NCBI RefSeq assembly: GCF_016863555.1
Contig: NZ_BOPC01000048.1
Coordinates: forward strand, 1-64,000
DNA: 64,000 bases
Direction: 5' to 3'
Origin: Micromonospora qiuiae
Lineage (GTDB): Bacteria; Actinomycetota; Actinomycetes; Mycobacteriales; Micromonosporaceae
The notes under the pieces are model-generated. The model was given only the letters and a program-made list of their open reading frames with translations, was not told the origin of the DNA and did not search any database. This document shows, in pieces, positions 34,894 to 44,084 of the stretch. The translations under genes were made by a program, and so were the position numbers. Numbering within the stretch: position 1 is the stretch's first letter; each line of letters opens with the position of its first letter.

Positions 34894-36216
34894 GTGAGCC
34901 ATACCGTGGAGTCCCCCGGCTCGGCAACCGTCCCGGCGTCGGTGCCACCGAGCCCGTTGCGCACCGCGTCGTGGGCCCGCATCAGGGAACTGTTCGCCCT
35001 GGACCCGACGACCGTGCACCTCAACACCGGAACCGTCGGCGCCATGCCGTACGAGGTCCTCGACACCGTCGACCGAGTCACCCGACAGTGGACCGGCGGA
35101 CTCCTGGACGTCTACCGGCCGGCCATGTTCACCGAGTACCGGGCCTTCATCGGCAGGACGTTCGGCGTGGACGAGGACGAGATCGTCATCTGCCACAACG
35201 CGACCGAGGGCGTCGCCCGGGTCATCCACGGACTGGACCTGCGTGCGGGTGACGAGGTGGTGACCACCACCCACGAGTGCTACTCGGTGCTGTCCAACTT
35301 CAACCTGCTGCGTAACCGGCACGGCATCGTGATGCGCACCGTCACCCCGCCGTCGGGCCACGACGTGCGGGCAGAGGAGATCATCGATCTGGTCGAGTCG
35401 GCGATCACGCCGCGCACCAAGGTACTGTCGTTCGCGGCGATCACCCTTTTCACCGGCACCATGTTCCCCGTCCGGCAGCTGTGCGAACTGGCGCACCGGC
35501 ACGGCCTGACCACCGTCATCGACGGCGCCCTGATCCCCGGCATGCTCGACGTCAACCTGCGCGACTACGGAGCCGACTTCATCACCTGCTCCGGCTCGAA
35601 GTTCCAGTGCGGGCCCCTCGGCACCGGCCTGATCTACGTCCGCAACAAGGTGGTCCCCGAGTCCAACCCGCTGCCGTTGCCCACCTTCTGGCCGCTCATC
35701 TCGACCTGGTACCCGATGATGGGCAGCCCGCCGCCGCGTACCACCAACGAGGTGGCCAGCTACAACATGGGCGACTACCTGCAGAGCGCCGGCAGCGCCA
35801 ACCTGGCTCGCGGTGCTGCGTTGACCCGCGCCTTCGAGCTGTGGGACGACATCGGGCGGGACCGCATCGAGCGGTACGTCATGGATCTCGCCGAGTACGC
35901 GCGCGGCCGGCTGATCGAGGCTTTCGGCGAGAAGGCCATGTATTCCCCCGGAGTCGACCCCCGGCTGCGCTCACCGCTGATCGCGTTCAACCCGTTCCGT
36001 CGCCCCGAGGACGCCTGGAACATCAAGAAGTTCATCACCTTCGTCAAACGGCTGGAGACCGAGCACCGGATCTGGACCCGTTGGACCGAGTTCGACGTCC
36101 CCGGATCCCCGCACCAGCACTACGCGGCACGCATCACCACGCATCTGTTCAACACGCGCGACGAAATCGACCACAGCGTCCGGACGATGGTCCGCCTTGC
36201 CGAGGAGATGTCCTGA
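34894..36216 (+). CDS. Class V PLP-dependent enzyme, isopenicillin N epimerase-like (440 aa)
   Basis: Fold-type I PLP protein related to NifS/CefD. The PLP lysine is in C-S-G-S-K-F-Q-C-G (about 229) and the cofactor aspartate in V-I-D-G-A-L (about 210). The SufS-type persulfide cysteine near the C terminus is absent: the matching region reads A-A-R-I-T-T-H-L-F-N-T. It is therefore unlikely to be a cysteine desulfurase and may be an epimerase, lyase or aminotransferase. GTG 34894 follows GAAGGGATCACC. It leads an operon with a solute-binding-like protein and a DUF885 protein. The substrate is unknown. Confidence 0.82.
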   Translation: MSHTVESPGSATVPASVPPSPLRTASWARIRELFALDPTTVHLNTGTVGAMPYEVLDTVDRVTRQWTGGLLDVYRPAMFTEYRAFIGRTFGVDEDEIVICHNATEGVARVIHGLDLRAGDEVVTTTHECYSVLSNFNLLRNRHGIVMRTVTPPSGHDVRAEEIIDLVESAITPRTKVLSFAAITLFTGTMFPVRQLCELAHRHGLTTVIDGALIPGMLDVNLRDYGADFITCSGSKFQCGPLGTGLIYVRNKVVPESNPLPLPTFWPLISTWYPMMGSPPPRTTNEVASYNMGDYLQSAGSANLARGAALTRAFELWDDIGRDRIERYVMDLAEYARGRLIEAFGEKAMYSPGVDPRLRSPLIAFNPFRRPEDAWNIKKFITFVKRLETEHRIWTRWTEFDVPGSPHQHYAARITTHLFNTRDEIDHSVRTMVRLAEEMS

Positions 36217-36217
36217 G

Positions 36218-37891
36218 GTGACCCAGGCACGCAGCGCAGCGACCAGCACACCCGGTACCCGGCAGCGGCACACCCTGCGGTTGCTCGGTACCACCGCCGT
36301 CCACCAGGCCGACCCGGCCGCCGCCTGGTCCCCCGCCGAGCGCCAACTGCTGCGCCTGACCACACGGCAACTGGTCAGCTACCGAGGGGCGGCCGACCCG
36401 ACCGACTGGCGGGCCCTCGGCCCGGTCGGCGACCTGGCGGTCGACGTGCCGTCCACCTACAACGCCGGGCTCGGCGCCAGCCACCGCTCATACGTGGCAC
36501 ACCTGCGCCCGGACGTCTGGTGGGACACCCCGCAGCCGAGGCGGATCACCGCTCACGACGTCGTACGCGGCTTCAAGCGACTGGCCAACCCGGTGACCCG
36601 CCATCCCGCCCTGCCCTATTTCCGCGGCACGGTGCGGGGCATGGACCGGTACTGCGACGAGTACGCCGCCGCCGTCGCCGGCCAGCCGATCACCGCGGCA
36701 CTGCTGGCCGCCTTCGCCAACGCCCACGACCTGCCCGGCGTGTTCGCCCTCGACGACGAGACGGTCGTCATCGAACTCCTCCGCCCGGCGTTGGACTTTC
36801 CCGACATGCTCGCCCTGACCTGCGCCTCCCCGGCCCCCGCCGAGTACGACGCGTACCTGCCGGGCAGCCCCGAACTGCACGCCCACCTCGTCGCCAGCGG
36901 TCCGTACCGAATCGCTGCCTGGCAGCCCGGGGACACCATCCGGTTGGAGCCGAACCCCACCTGGCGTCCGGAGAGCGACCCGGTGCGGCACCAGCGGTTC
37001 GACGCCGTCGAGTTCCGGGTGTCCGGCGACGGTCCGCGCCGGCTGGCCGACCAGATCTCCGCCGACGTGGCCGACCTGCCGTGGGGGGTGCCCGTCGGCC
37101 AGGTGAGCGGGTACCGGGCCGACCCGTTCCTGGTGTTCAACCTGCGCGACCCGGCCAACCCGGCGGTGGCCACGGCAGCCGTGCGGCGGGTGATCGCCGA
37201 CGCGATCGACCGGTCCGCGCTGGCCCGGATCGCCCGCGCCGACGACCCGTGGTCGGAGATCCGCGAGGCGTACACCGTGGTGCCGCCGGGCAACGACGCA
37301 CACCTGCCCCCGGACCCGCCGGCCGAACCCCCCGCGCACGGCTCACCCCGCCAACGGCTCGCCGTCGCCGGCCATCCGGACGGACTCGTCCTGACCGCGG
37401 TGCACCCCGACCGCGCCGAGGAACTGGCCCTGGCCCGCGCCTGGGCCGCCGACCTGGCTACGGCCGGCATCGAGGTGCGGCTGGTGGCCCTGAACGAGGC
37501 GGCACACCGGGCGCTGCTCACCGGTGCCGCAGGCGCACCGGCCCAACGTTGGGACGTCAGCACCACGTCGTGGGCGGCGCCGTGGGGCTACGGCAACGCG
37601 CGGGTGTTCCTTCAACCGCTGGTGGATGGCACACGGCCCAGCGGTTACCGCGACGAGGAGGCCGACCGGATGGTCGAGCAGGCGGTCGACGCCGCCGATC
37701 CCCGAACGGCCGTGGCGTGCTGGCAGCAGGTGCAACGACGGCTGCTGGCCGACGCGGCGGTCGTCCCCCTGCTGTTCCGACGCCCCACCGGCGCGGCACC
37801 GCGCGGGCCGCGAGTGCGCGGCGCCGATGCCCTGCCCTCACTCGGTGGACTGGCCGACCTCGGCGAGGTCCGCCTGGGGAGCGAGCGGTGA
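36218..37891 (+). CDS. Second solute-binding-like protein without signal peptide (557 aa)
   Basis: Paralogue of the protein at 31961-33667: it shares T-A-H-D-V-V-R-G-F-K-R-L-A-N-P, S-G-P-Y-R-I and the V-V-P-P-G-N region in the same order. GTG 36218 follows the PLP-enzyme stop by one base, with GAGGAG 11 bases upstream. There is no N-terminal hydrophobic segment and no lipobox, so it appears cytoplasmic. Its sequence is more degenerate than the first copy: the C-terminal half is shorter and rich in Ala and Arg. The two copies could bind the same cluster metabolite. Confidence 0.78.
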   Translation: MTQARSAATSTPGTRQRHTLRLLGTTAVHQADPAAAWSPAERQLLRLTTRQLVSYRGAADPTDWRALGPVGDLAVDVPSTYNAGLGASHRSYVAHLRPDVWWDTPQPRRITAHDVVRGFKRLANPVTRHPALPYFRGTVRGMDRYCDEYAAAVAGQPITAALLAAFANAHDLPGVFALDDETVVIELLRPALDFPDMLALTCASPAPAEYDAYLPGSPELHAHLVASGPYRIAAWQPGDTIRLEPNPTWRPESDPVRHQRFDAVEFRVSGDGPRRLADQISADVADLPWGVPVGQVSGYRADPFLVFNLRDPANPAVATAAVRRVIADAIDRSALARIARADDPWSEIREAYTVVPPGNDAHLPPDPPAEPPAHGSPRQRLAVAGHPDGLVLTAVHPDRAEELALARAWAADLATAGIEVRLVALNEAAHRALLTGAAGAPAQRWDVSTTSWAAPWGYGNARVFLQPLVDGTRPSGYRDEEADRMVEQAVDAADPRTAVACWQQVQRRLLADAAVVPLLFRRPTGAAPRGPRVRGADALPSLGGLADLGEVRLGSER

Positions 37892-39120
37892 GCACCGGCG
37901 AGGACGTCGTCGCCGACTACCTCACGCTCGGGCTGCGGATGGGCCGGCTCGTCGACGGCTACGTCGACTGTTGGTTCGGCGACCCGGAGCTGGCCGCCCG
38001 GGTCGCCGCCGAGCCGGTGCACGACCCGGCGATGCTGGCCCGGCAGGCCGGTGAGCTGTTGGCCCGGCTGTCCGACGCGGACCTGCACGCCGACCGCCGG
38101 CGGTTCCTCACCGCCCAGGTACGCGCCGTGCACTGCGCCGCGCGGCGGGCCGCCGGTGAGCCGATCGGTTTCCTCGACGAGGTGCGAACCTACTTCGAGG
38201 TCGAGATCGGACTCGGCGACCCGGAGCGGTACGCGGCGGTGCACGACGCGATCGGCGCGCTGCTGCCCGGCAGCGGCACCCTGATGGAGCGGGTGGAGGA
38301 GTTCTACGCCCGCAACGTAGTGCCACCGCACCGGCTGGGGCCGGCGGTACGGGCCGTCGCCGACGCGCTTCGCGAGCGTGCCCGGCCGCTGCTGGGGCTG
38401 CCCGCCGCCGAGCAGGTGGAGATCGAGGTGGTCCGCGACCGGCCGTGGAACGCGTTCAACCGCTACCACGGCGGGTTCCGCTCCACGGTGACCCTGAACG
38501 AGACGGCGGGCCGCACGATCGCGGTGCTGCCGTTGATGGCGACCCACGAGGCGTACCCCGGTCACCACGCCGAGCACTGCCTCAAGGAAGCCGGACTGGT
38601 CCAGCAGCGCGGCTGGGACGAGCACCGGATCGCCCTGATCAACACGCCGCAGTGCCTGGTGGCCGAAGGTACCGCCGACCATGGCGCGACGGCCCTGATC
38701 GGTCCCGGTTGGGGACGGTGGACCAGCGACCTGCTGGCCGACCAGGGCGTCACCGTCGAAGGTGAGCTGGTCGAACAGCTGGTCGCACTGGTCAACCAGC
38801 TCATGCCGGCCCGCCAGGACGCGGCGATCCTGCTGCACGACCAGGGCGTCCCACCCGACGATGTCGTGACCTACCTGCACCGGTGGCTGCTGCTGCCCCG
38901 GGACCGGGCCGAGCAGATCGTCACCTTCCTGGTCGATCCCTTGTGGCGGGCCTACTCCACCACCTACGTCGAGGGTGCCCGGCTGGTCGGCTCGTGGTTG
39001 GCCGCCCGGCCGGCCGAGGTGCCGTTGATCGAGCGGTATCGCACTTTGCTGACCGAGCAGGCGCTGCCCGGCCAGCTGCACGACGACATCGTCGCGGAGA
39101 CGACCGTCCGGCGCCCATGA
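37888..39120 (+). CDS. DUF885-type putative metallohydrolase (410 aa)
   Basis: It carries the DUF885 signature H-E-A-Y-P-G-H-H at 220-227, which resembles a zinc-binding metallopeptidase site, and ends with the family's long helical C terminus. DUF885 proteins usually have about 550 residues and many are exported; this one is short and has no signal peptide. GTG 37888 overlaps the previous stop by 4 bases. With two binding-protein-like neighbours it might process or trap a pathway metabolite. No direct evidence of substrate is visible. Confidence 0.78.
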   Translation: MSTGEDVVADYLTLGLRMGRLVDGYVDCWFGDPELAARVAAEPVHDPAMLARQAGELLARLSDADLHADRRRFLTAQVRAVHCAARRAAGEPIGFLDEVRTYFEVEIGLGDPERYAAVHDAIGALLPGSGTLMERVEEFYARNVVPPHRLGPAVRAVADALRERARPLLGLPAAEQVEIEVVRDRPWNAFNRYHGGFRSTVTLNETAGRTIAVLPLMATHEAYPGHHAEHCLKEAGLVQQRGWDEHRIALINTPQCLVAEGTADHGATALIGPGWGRWTSDLLADQGVTVEGELVEQLVALVNQLMPARQDAAILLHDQGVPPDDVVTYLHRWLLLPRDRAEQIVTFLVDPLWRAYSTTYVEGARLVGSWLAARPAEVPLIERYRTLLTEQALPGQLHDDIVAETTVRRP

Positions 39121-39150
39121 CCCGCTGATCCGGCCCCCGGCTCCCTGGGT

Positions 39151-39170
39151 GCCACCGAGCGGTCGGTGGC
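39151..39170. terminator. Hairpin between convergent genes
   Basis: GCCACCGA-GCGG-TCGGTGGC forms a perfect 8-bp stem, 30 bases past the DUF885 stop (39120) and before the calG2 stop (39277). It has no T tract. The rest of 39121-39276 shows nothing else. Confidence 0.45.
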
Positions 39171-39276
39171 CGGCGCTGCACCCTGTTCCCGGCGGCGCAG
39201 CCCTCGACGCATCCGGTTCGCCGACGAGGGCGCAAGCGTCCGAGCCCGCCAGGCGGCTCGGCCACGCGGGCCGGCG

Positions 39277-40470
39277 TCACCGGTGCCGGGACAGATACGC
39301 CTCGGTCGCGTCGGCGGCGCGTACCGCGCCGCCGGCCTGCCGCACCTGCTCCCGCATCGCCGCCACGCGCCGCGCCAGCGCAGGGTCGCCGGCCACCCGC
39401 TCGACAGCGGCGAGCAGCGCCTGCCCGTCGGCCTTCTCCCCGGGCAGAAGCACACCGAGACCGAGTTGGTCGACCCGGCGGGCCATCGGCTGCACATCGA
39501 AGGATTGCGGCACGACGACCAGTGGACGCCCCCAGTGCAGCGCTTCCATCAGGGTGCCCATGCCACCGTGCGTCACGCAGACGGTCGCCCGCTCCAGCAC
39601 CTCCACATGCGGCACCCACGGGTGCGCCTCCACATTCGGTGGCAACTCACCGAGCTGCGCCGGAGCGACCTGGTCGCCGAGGGTCATCACCACGTGCCAG
39701 GGCTGACCGGCGAACGCGCGGGCACAGTCGCGGAAGAACTCCGGCCGGTCGTTGAAGGTGGTGCCCAGCGACACCAGCACGACCGGTCGGTCGTCGGCGG
39801 GCGGCGTCCACCGCCCGAGAAAGCGTCGTTGCCCGAAACAGGGCCCCACGAACTCGAATCGTTCGTCGAAGCTCTCCCCGGCGATCTGGAACGCCTTCGG
39901 CACGAACACCAGGTTGAACTGCTCGACGTGCTGCCAGCACGCCACCACCGACCGGGGCGAACCGTGCTCGGCGAGCAGTGCCGCCAGGTTGTCCCGGAAC
40001 GCCGGGAGGTCCAACGGGTCGATCGTGCCGGCCAACTCGATCATGTCCTGGGAGAAGGAGTAGTGCTCGTTGGAGGCGAAGGCGGCGCTGAGCCGGCCGG
40101 CCGGCCGATCCCACCGGGCGGCCAGCAGCTGCCCGGCGATGAACGGGAAGTCGTCGTAGAGAACCAGGTCCGGGACGTCGTCGTCGAGCGCGGCAGCGGT
40201 GGCCCGCAGCACCGACATGTTCTCCCGCAGATACATCAGATGCGGTCGGACACCGAGGTCGTCGGCACCGAAGACCTCGGCGGCGTCGGCGTCGATGATC
40301 TCCGAGGCGTACGGCACCACGGTCGCGCCGGCCGCCGCGACCGGCACGGCGAACCCGCCCGCGGTGACGTAGCTGACCCGGTGTCCACGCCGGACCAGCT
40401 CGGTGACCACAGCCAGGGTGGGCAGGACCAGACCGTGGCTGGCCACGTTGACGAACAGCAGATGGGCCAC
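39277..40470 (-). CDS. calG2: Glycosyltransferase GT1/MGT family, CalG2-like
   Basis: GT-B enzyme, 397 residues: N-terminal V-N-V-A-S-H-G-L motif and the C-terminal T-H-G-G-M-G-T nucleotide-sugar site (about 303). It is very close to my memory of CalG2, which adds the thiosugar. GTG 40470 is chosen because GGAG lies 7 bases upstream and the protein then begins directly with the first beta strand; an ATG at 40512 would add 14 residues. It follows the aldo/keto reductase by 51 bases, which fits: the reductase would help make its 2-deoxy sugar donor. Confidence 0.85.
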   Translation of the reverse strand: MAHLLFVNVASHGLVLPTLAVVTELVRRGHRVSYVTAGGFAVPVAAAGATVVPYASEIIDADAAEVFGADDLGVRPHLMYLRENMSVLRATAAALDDDVPDLVLYDDFPFIAGQLLAARWDRPAGRLSAAFASNEHYSFSQDMIELAGTIDPLDLPAFRDNLAALLAEHGSPRSVVACWQHVEQFNLVFVPKAFQIAGESFDERFEFVGPCFGQRRFLGRWTPPADDRPVVLVSLGTTFNDRPEFFRDCARAFAGQPWHVVMTLGDQVAPAQLGELPPNVEAHPWVPHVEVLERATVCVTHGGMGTLMEALHWGRPLVVVPQSFDVQPMARRVDQLGLGVLLPGEKADGQALLAAVERVAGDPALARRVAAMREQVRQAGGAVRAADATEAYLSRHR

Positions 40471-40521
40471 CGGTCGACTCCGTCCGTGGTCGCGTCCCGC
40501 ACCGGGCGGCACGGGTTCAGG

Positions 40522-41514
40522 TCAGGACATCCAGGCGTCCGGTGCCGGACCACCACGCCCCGGCGGCGGGAACAGCTCGTCCAACCGGGCCAGTTCGTCG
40601 GCCGCCAGTGGCCGGTCCAGGGCGCGCAGGGCACCGTCGAGGTGCTCCGGCGTACGGGGACCGACCACGGCGGCGGTCACTCCCGGCCGGTGCAGCACCC
40701 ACGCCATGCCGACCTCGGCCGGGTCCCGCCCGAGGTCGGCGCAGAAGCGCTCGTACGTCTCCAGCGCCGCGCGGTGGCGGGCCAGCCCTTCAGCGGCCCT
40801 CCCCTGGGCGGATTTCACCGCCGTGCCCTCCGCCCGCTTGCGCAGCACGCCACTGAGCAGGCCGCCGTGCAGCGGTGACCAGACCAGCACGCCGATGCCC
40901 TCGGCCGCGGCGGCCGGTAGCACCTCCAACTCGACGTACCGGGTGACCAGGTTGTAGACGCACTGCTCGCTGGCGAGACCGAGCAGCCGGTGTCGGCGAG
41001 CGGCCTCCTGCGCGCTGACCAGGTCCCAGCCGGCGAAGTTGGAGGAACCCACGTAGCGGACCTTGCCCTGGCGCACCAGTTGCTCCATGGCCTGCCAGAT
41101 CTCGTCCCAGCCGACCTCCCGGTCGACCTGGTGCATCTGGTAGAGGTCGATGGTGTCGGTCTGCAACCGACGCAGCGACGCCTCGCAGGCGGCGATGACA
41201 TGCCGGGCGGACAGGCCTCGGTCGTTGGGGCTGTCGCCCATCGGATTGCCCACCTTGGTGGCCAGCACCACCGAGTCGCGGCGGGACGGATCCTTGGCCA
41301 GCCAGCGGCCGATCATCTCCTCGGTCCAGCCACGGTGGACACGCCAGCCGTAGATGTCCGCGGTGTCGACCAGGTTGACCCCGCAGGTCCACGCATGGTC
41401 CAGCAGCCGGTGGGCATCCGCCTCGTCGACCCGCCCGCCGAAGTTGACGGTCCCGATCGCGACCCGGCTCACTCGCAGGCCGGTCCGGCCGAGCCGGACA
41501 TGCAGCGACGCCAC
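40522..41514 (-). CDS. Aldo/keto reductase, probable NDP-hexose 2,3-enone reductase (330 aa)
   Basis: AKR fold with D-T-A-D-I-Y near 47-52, catalytic K in A-T-K-V-G-N near 83 and the V-G-S-S-N-F segment near 150. EryBII/TylCII-type AKRs reduce the product of the hexose 2,3-dehydratase in 2-deoxysugar pathways, and such a dehydratase gene is present at 53887-55311. GTG 41514 has GGGGAGG 5 bases upstream; a minus-strand ATG near 41563 lies inside the promoter. The 2-deoxy thiosugar of calicheamicin would need this step. Assignment is inferred. Confidence 0.8.
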   Translation of the reverse strand: MASLHVRLGRTGLRVSRVAIGTVNFGGRVDEADAHRLLDHAWTCGVNLVDTADIYGWRVHRGWTEEMIGRWLAKDPSRRDSVVLATKVGNPMGDSPNDRGLSARHVIAACEASLRRLQTDTIDLYQMHQVDREVGWDEIWQAMEQLVRQGKVRYVGSSNFAGWDLVSAQEAARRHRLLGLASEQCVYNLVTRYVELEVLPAAAAEGIGVLVWSPLHGGLLSGVLRKRAEGTAVKSAQGRAAEGLARHRAALETYERFCADLGRDPAEVGMAWVLHRPGVTAAVVGPRTPEHLDGALRALDRPLAADELARLDELFPPPGRGGPAPDAWMS

Positions 41515-41565
41515 CCGTACCTCCCCTGTGCCGGGCCGGATCCGACATCCGACGACCTCCATACA

Positions 41566-41584
41566 CAATATAGATTTATGAAGC
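41566..41584 (-). promoter_or_regulatory. RCTT-N9-ATAGY element upstream of the AKR/calG2 operon
   Basis: Minus-strand GCTTCATAAATCTATATTG begins with GCTT and has ATAT(T) after 9 bases; TATATT is a possible -10 box. It is about 50 bases upstream of the GTG at 41514. Confidence 0.5.
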
Positions 41585-41674
41585 ATGTGACGTGGGCTGA
41601 TGCAAGGTCCGCAATCACGAAGAACGGATAACGTCACTGGACGCGCTTCCGCCCTTGACCTCCCCTCATCAATC

Positions 41675-41692
41675 ACTTGAGAATCATGTTGC
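41675..41692 (+). promoter_or_regulatory. RCTT-N9-ATAGY-like element and -35 box upstream of calS13
   Basis: ACTTGAGAATCATGTTGC (ACTT, nine bases, GTTGC) ends 19 bases before the ATG at 41712. TTGACC at 41655-41660 could be a -35 box 18 bases from GAGAAT, which lies inside the element. Confidence 0.45.
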
Positions 41693-41711
41693 ACCTATCG
41701 AGGGGGGCGCG

Positions 41712-42842
41712 ATGATCCCGTTGTCCAAGGTCGCCATGTCACCGGACGTCGGCCGACGCGTCTCCGCCGTGCTGCACAGCGGACGTCTGGAGCACGGGCC
41801 GACCGTGGCCGAGTACGAGGCGGCAGTCGGCGAACGCATCGGCAACCCCCGCGTCGTGTCGGTCAACTGCGGCACCGCCGGACTGCACCTGGCCCTCAGC
41901 CTCGCCGCCCGCCCCGGGCCCGGTGAAGCCGATCGGGCCGATCCGGGTGAGGTGCTGAGCACCCCCCTGACCTTCGAGGGCACCAACTGGCCAGCCCTCG
42001 CCAACGGGCTGCGGGTGCGCTGGGTCGATGTCGACCCGGCGACGCTCAACGTCGACCTCGACGATCTGGCGGCCAAGATCTCACCGGCCACCCGGGCCAT
42101 CGTGGTCGTGCACTGGCTCGGATACCCCGTGGACCTCAACCGGCTCTCCGCCGTGGTGGACCAGGCCGCAGCCAGGTACGGTCACCGGCCCCTGATCATC
42201 GAGGACTGCGCGCAGGCGTGGGGGGCCACCTACCGGGGCAACCCGCTCGGCACGCACGGCAACATCTGCGTGTTCAGCACCGGCGCGATCAAGACCCTCA
42301 CCACCGGCAGTGGCGGACTGGTGGTGCTACCCGACGACGACCTGCACGAGCGGCTGCGGCTCCGCCGGTGGCTGGGCATCGAGCGAGCCTCGGACCGGAT
42401 CACCGGCGAGTACGACGTGACCGAATGGGGTTACCGGTTCGTCCTCAACGAGATCGGTGGCGCGATCGGCCTGTCCAACCTGGAGCACGTCGACGATCTG
42501 CTGCGCCGGCACCGTGAGAACGCCGCCTACTACGACAAGGAGTTGACCGGTCTCGACGGCGTCGAACACACCGAACGCGCCGACGACCGGGAGCCCTCGT
42601 TCTGGGTGTACCCCCTGAAGGTGCGCGACCGCCCCGCCTTCATGCGCCGGCTGCACGAGGCCGGCATCGCCAGCAGCGTCATCTCCCGCCGCAACGACGC
42701 GCACAGCTGCGTGGCGTCGTCACGAGTCCACCTGCCCGGCCTGGACTCGGTGGCCGACCGGGTGGTCTACATCCCCGTGGGCTGGTGGCTCACCGGGGAG
42801 GACCGTTCCCACGTCGTCGAAACGATCAGATCCGGCTGGTGA
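41712..42842 (+). CDS. calS13: TDP-sugar 4-aminotransferase, CalS13-like (DegT/DnrJ/EryC1 family)
   Basis: PLP sugar aminotransferase, 376 residues. PLP lysine K194 lies in S-T-G-A-I-K-T-L, with D165 in I-E-D-C-A-Q. It closely matches my memory of CalS13, which turns TDP-4-keto-6-deoxyglucose into the 4-amino sugar. CalE10 then oxidises this to the hydroxylamino sugar that links the aglycone to the aromatic end. ATG 41712 follows AGGGGGG. It is the first gene of the long plus-strand operon. No 4,6-dehydratase gene to make its substrate is present in the window. Confidence 0.9.
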   Translation: MIPLSKVAMSPDVGRRVSAVLHSGRLEHGPTVAEYEAAVGERIGNPRVVSVNCGTAGLHLALSLAARPGPGEADRADPGEVLSTPLTFEGTNWPALANGLRVRWVDVDPATLNVDLDDLAAKISPATRAIVVVHWLGYPVDLNRLSAVVDQAAARYGHRPLIIEDCAQAWGATYRGNPLGTHGNICVFSTGAIKTLTTGSGGLVVLPDDDLHERLRLRRWLGIERASDRITGEYDVTEWGYRFVLNEIGGAIGLSNLEHVDDLLRRHRENAAYYDKELTGLDGVEHTERADDREPSFWVYPLKVRDRPAFMRRLHEAGIASSVISRRNDAHSCVASSRVHLPGLDSVADRVVYIPVGWWLTGEDRSHVVETIRSGW

Positions 42843-42879
42843 ACCACGCCAGCCGCCACCCGACCCGAAGGGCACCGAC

Positions 42880-44061
42880 ATGCGCGTCCTGTTCGTCTCC
42901 TCCCCCGGTATCGGTCACCTCTTCCCCCTGATCCATCTCGCCTGGGGTTTCCGCACCGCCGGCCACGACGTGGTCATCGCGCTGGCCGAACACGCCCAGA
43001 AGGCCGCCGCCGCCGGTCTGGAGGTGGTGGATGTGGCCCCGGACTACAGCGCGGTCAAGGTCTTCGAGCAGGTGGCTAAGGACAACCCGCGGTTCGCCGA
43101 GACGGTCGCCACCCGCCCCGCCATCGACCTGGAGGAGTGGGGTGTGCAGATCGCCGCGGTCAACCGGCCGCTGGTGGACCGCACCATCGCCCTCGCCGAC
43201 GACTTCAAGCCCGACCTGGTCGTCTACGAGCAGGGCGCGACCGTCGGGCTGCTCGCCGCCGCGCGCGCCGGAGTGCCCGCCGTCCAACGCAACCAGAGCG
43301 CCTGGCGCACCCGGGGCATGCACGTCTCGATCGCCTCCTTCCTGACCGACCTGATGGAGAAGCACCAGGTCACCCTGCCCAAGCCGAGCGTGACGATCGA
43401 GTCGTTCCCGCCGAGCCTGCTGCTGGAGGCCGAGCCGGAGGGCTGGTTCATGCGCTGGGTGCCGTACGGCGGTGGGGCGGTCCTCGGCGACCGGCTGCCG
43501 GCGCCCCCGGCCCGCCGCCCGGTGGTGGCCATCACGATGGGCACCATCGAACTCCAGGCGTTCGGCATCGGCGCGGTGGCGCCCATCATCGCCGCCGCCG
43601 CCGAGGTGGACGCCGACTTCGTGCTGGCGCTCGGCGACCTCGACATCACCCCGTTGGGCAAGCTGCCGCCGAACATGCGTGCGGTCGGCTGGACCCCACT
43701 GCACACGCTGCTGCGGACCTGCACGGCCGTGGTGCACCACGGCGGTGGCGGCACGGTGATGACCGCGATCGACGCAGGTCTGCCGCAGTTGCTCGCCCCC
43801 GACCCCCGCGACCAGTTCCAGCACACCGCACGGGAGGCGGTCAGCCGACGCGGCATCGGCCTGGTGAGCACCGCCGACAAGGTCGACGCTGACCTGCTGC
43901 GGCGGCTGATCGGGGACGAATCGATGCGCGCGGCGGCGCGTGAGGTCCGCGACGAGATGCGGGCGCTGCCCACGCCGGCGGAGACGGTACGGCGCCTCGT
44001 CGAGCGTGTCGAAACTGAGCCGGCTCACGCCGCCCGCCGGCCCGTCCGGCGGAGGGCGTGA
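42880..44061 (+). CDS. calG3: Glycosyltransferase GT1/MGT family, CalG3-like
   Basis: GT-B enzyme, 393 residues: N-terminal S-S-P-G-I-G-H-L-F-P (7-16) and V-H-H-G-G-G-G-T near 286. It is very similar to my memory of CalG3, thought to add the first sugar (4-hydroxylamino-6-deoxyglucose) to the aglycone; CalG1 and CalG3 names could be exchanged in memory. It sits beside the aminotransferase that makes part of that sugar. The C-terminal 16 residues are Arg/Ala-rich and not conserved. Confidence 0.82.
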   Translation: MRVLFVSSPGIGHLFPLIHLAWGFRTAGHDVVIALAEHAQKAAAAGLEVVDVAPDYSAVKVFEQVAKDNPRFAETVATRPAIDLEEWGVQIAAVNRPLVDRTIALADDFKPDLVVYEQGATVGLLAAARAGVPAVQRNQSAWRTRGMHVSIASFLTDLMEKHQVTLPKPSVTIESFPPSLLLEAEPEGWFMRWVPYGGGAVLGDRLPAPPARRPVVAITMGTIELQAFGIGAVAPIIAAAAEVDADFVLALGDLDITPLGKLPPNMRAVGWTPLHTLLRTCTAVVHHGGGGTVMTAIDAGLPQLLAPDPRDQFQHTAREAVSRRGIGLVSTADKVDADLLRRLIGDESMRAAAREVRDEMRALPTPAETVRRLVERVETEPAHAARRPVRRRA

Positions 44062-44084
44062 CCAGCCACCGGAGGGAAAACCTC

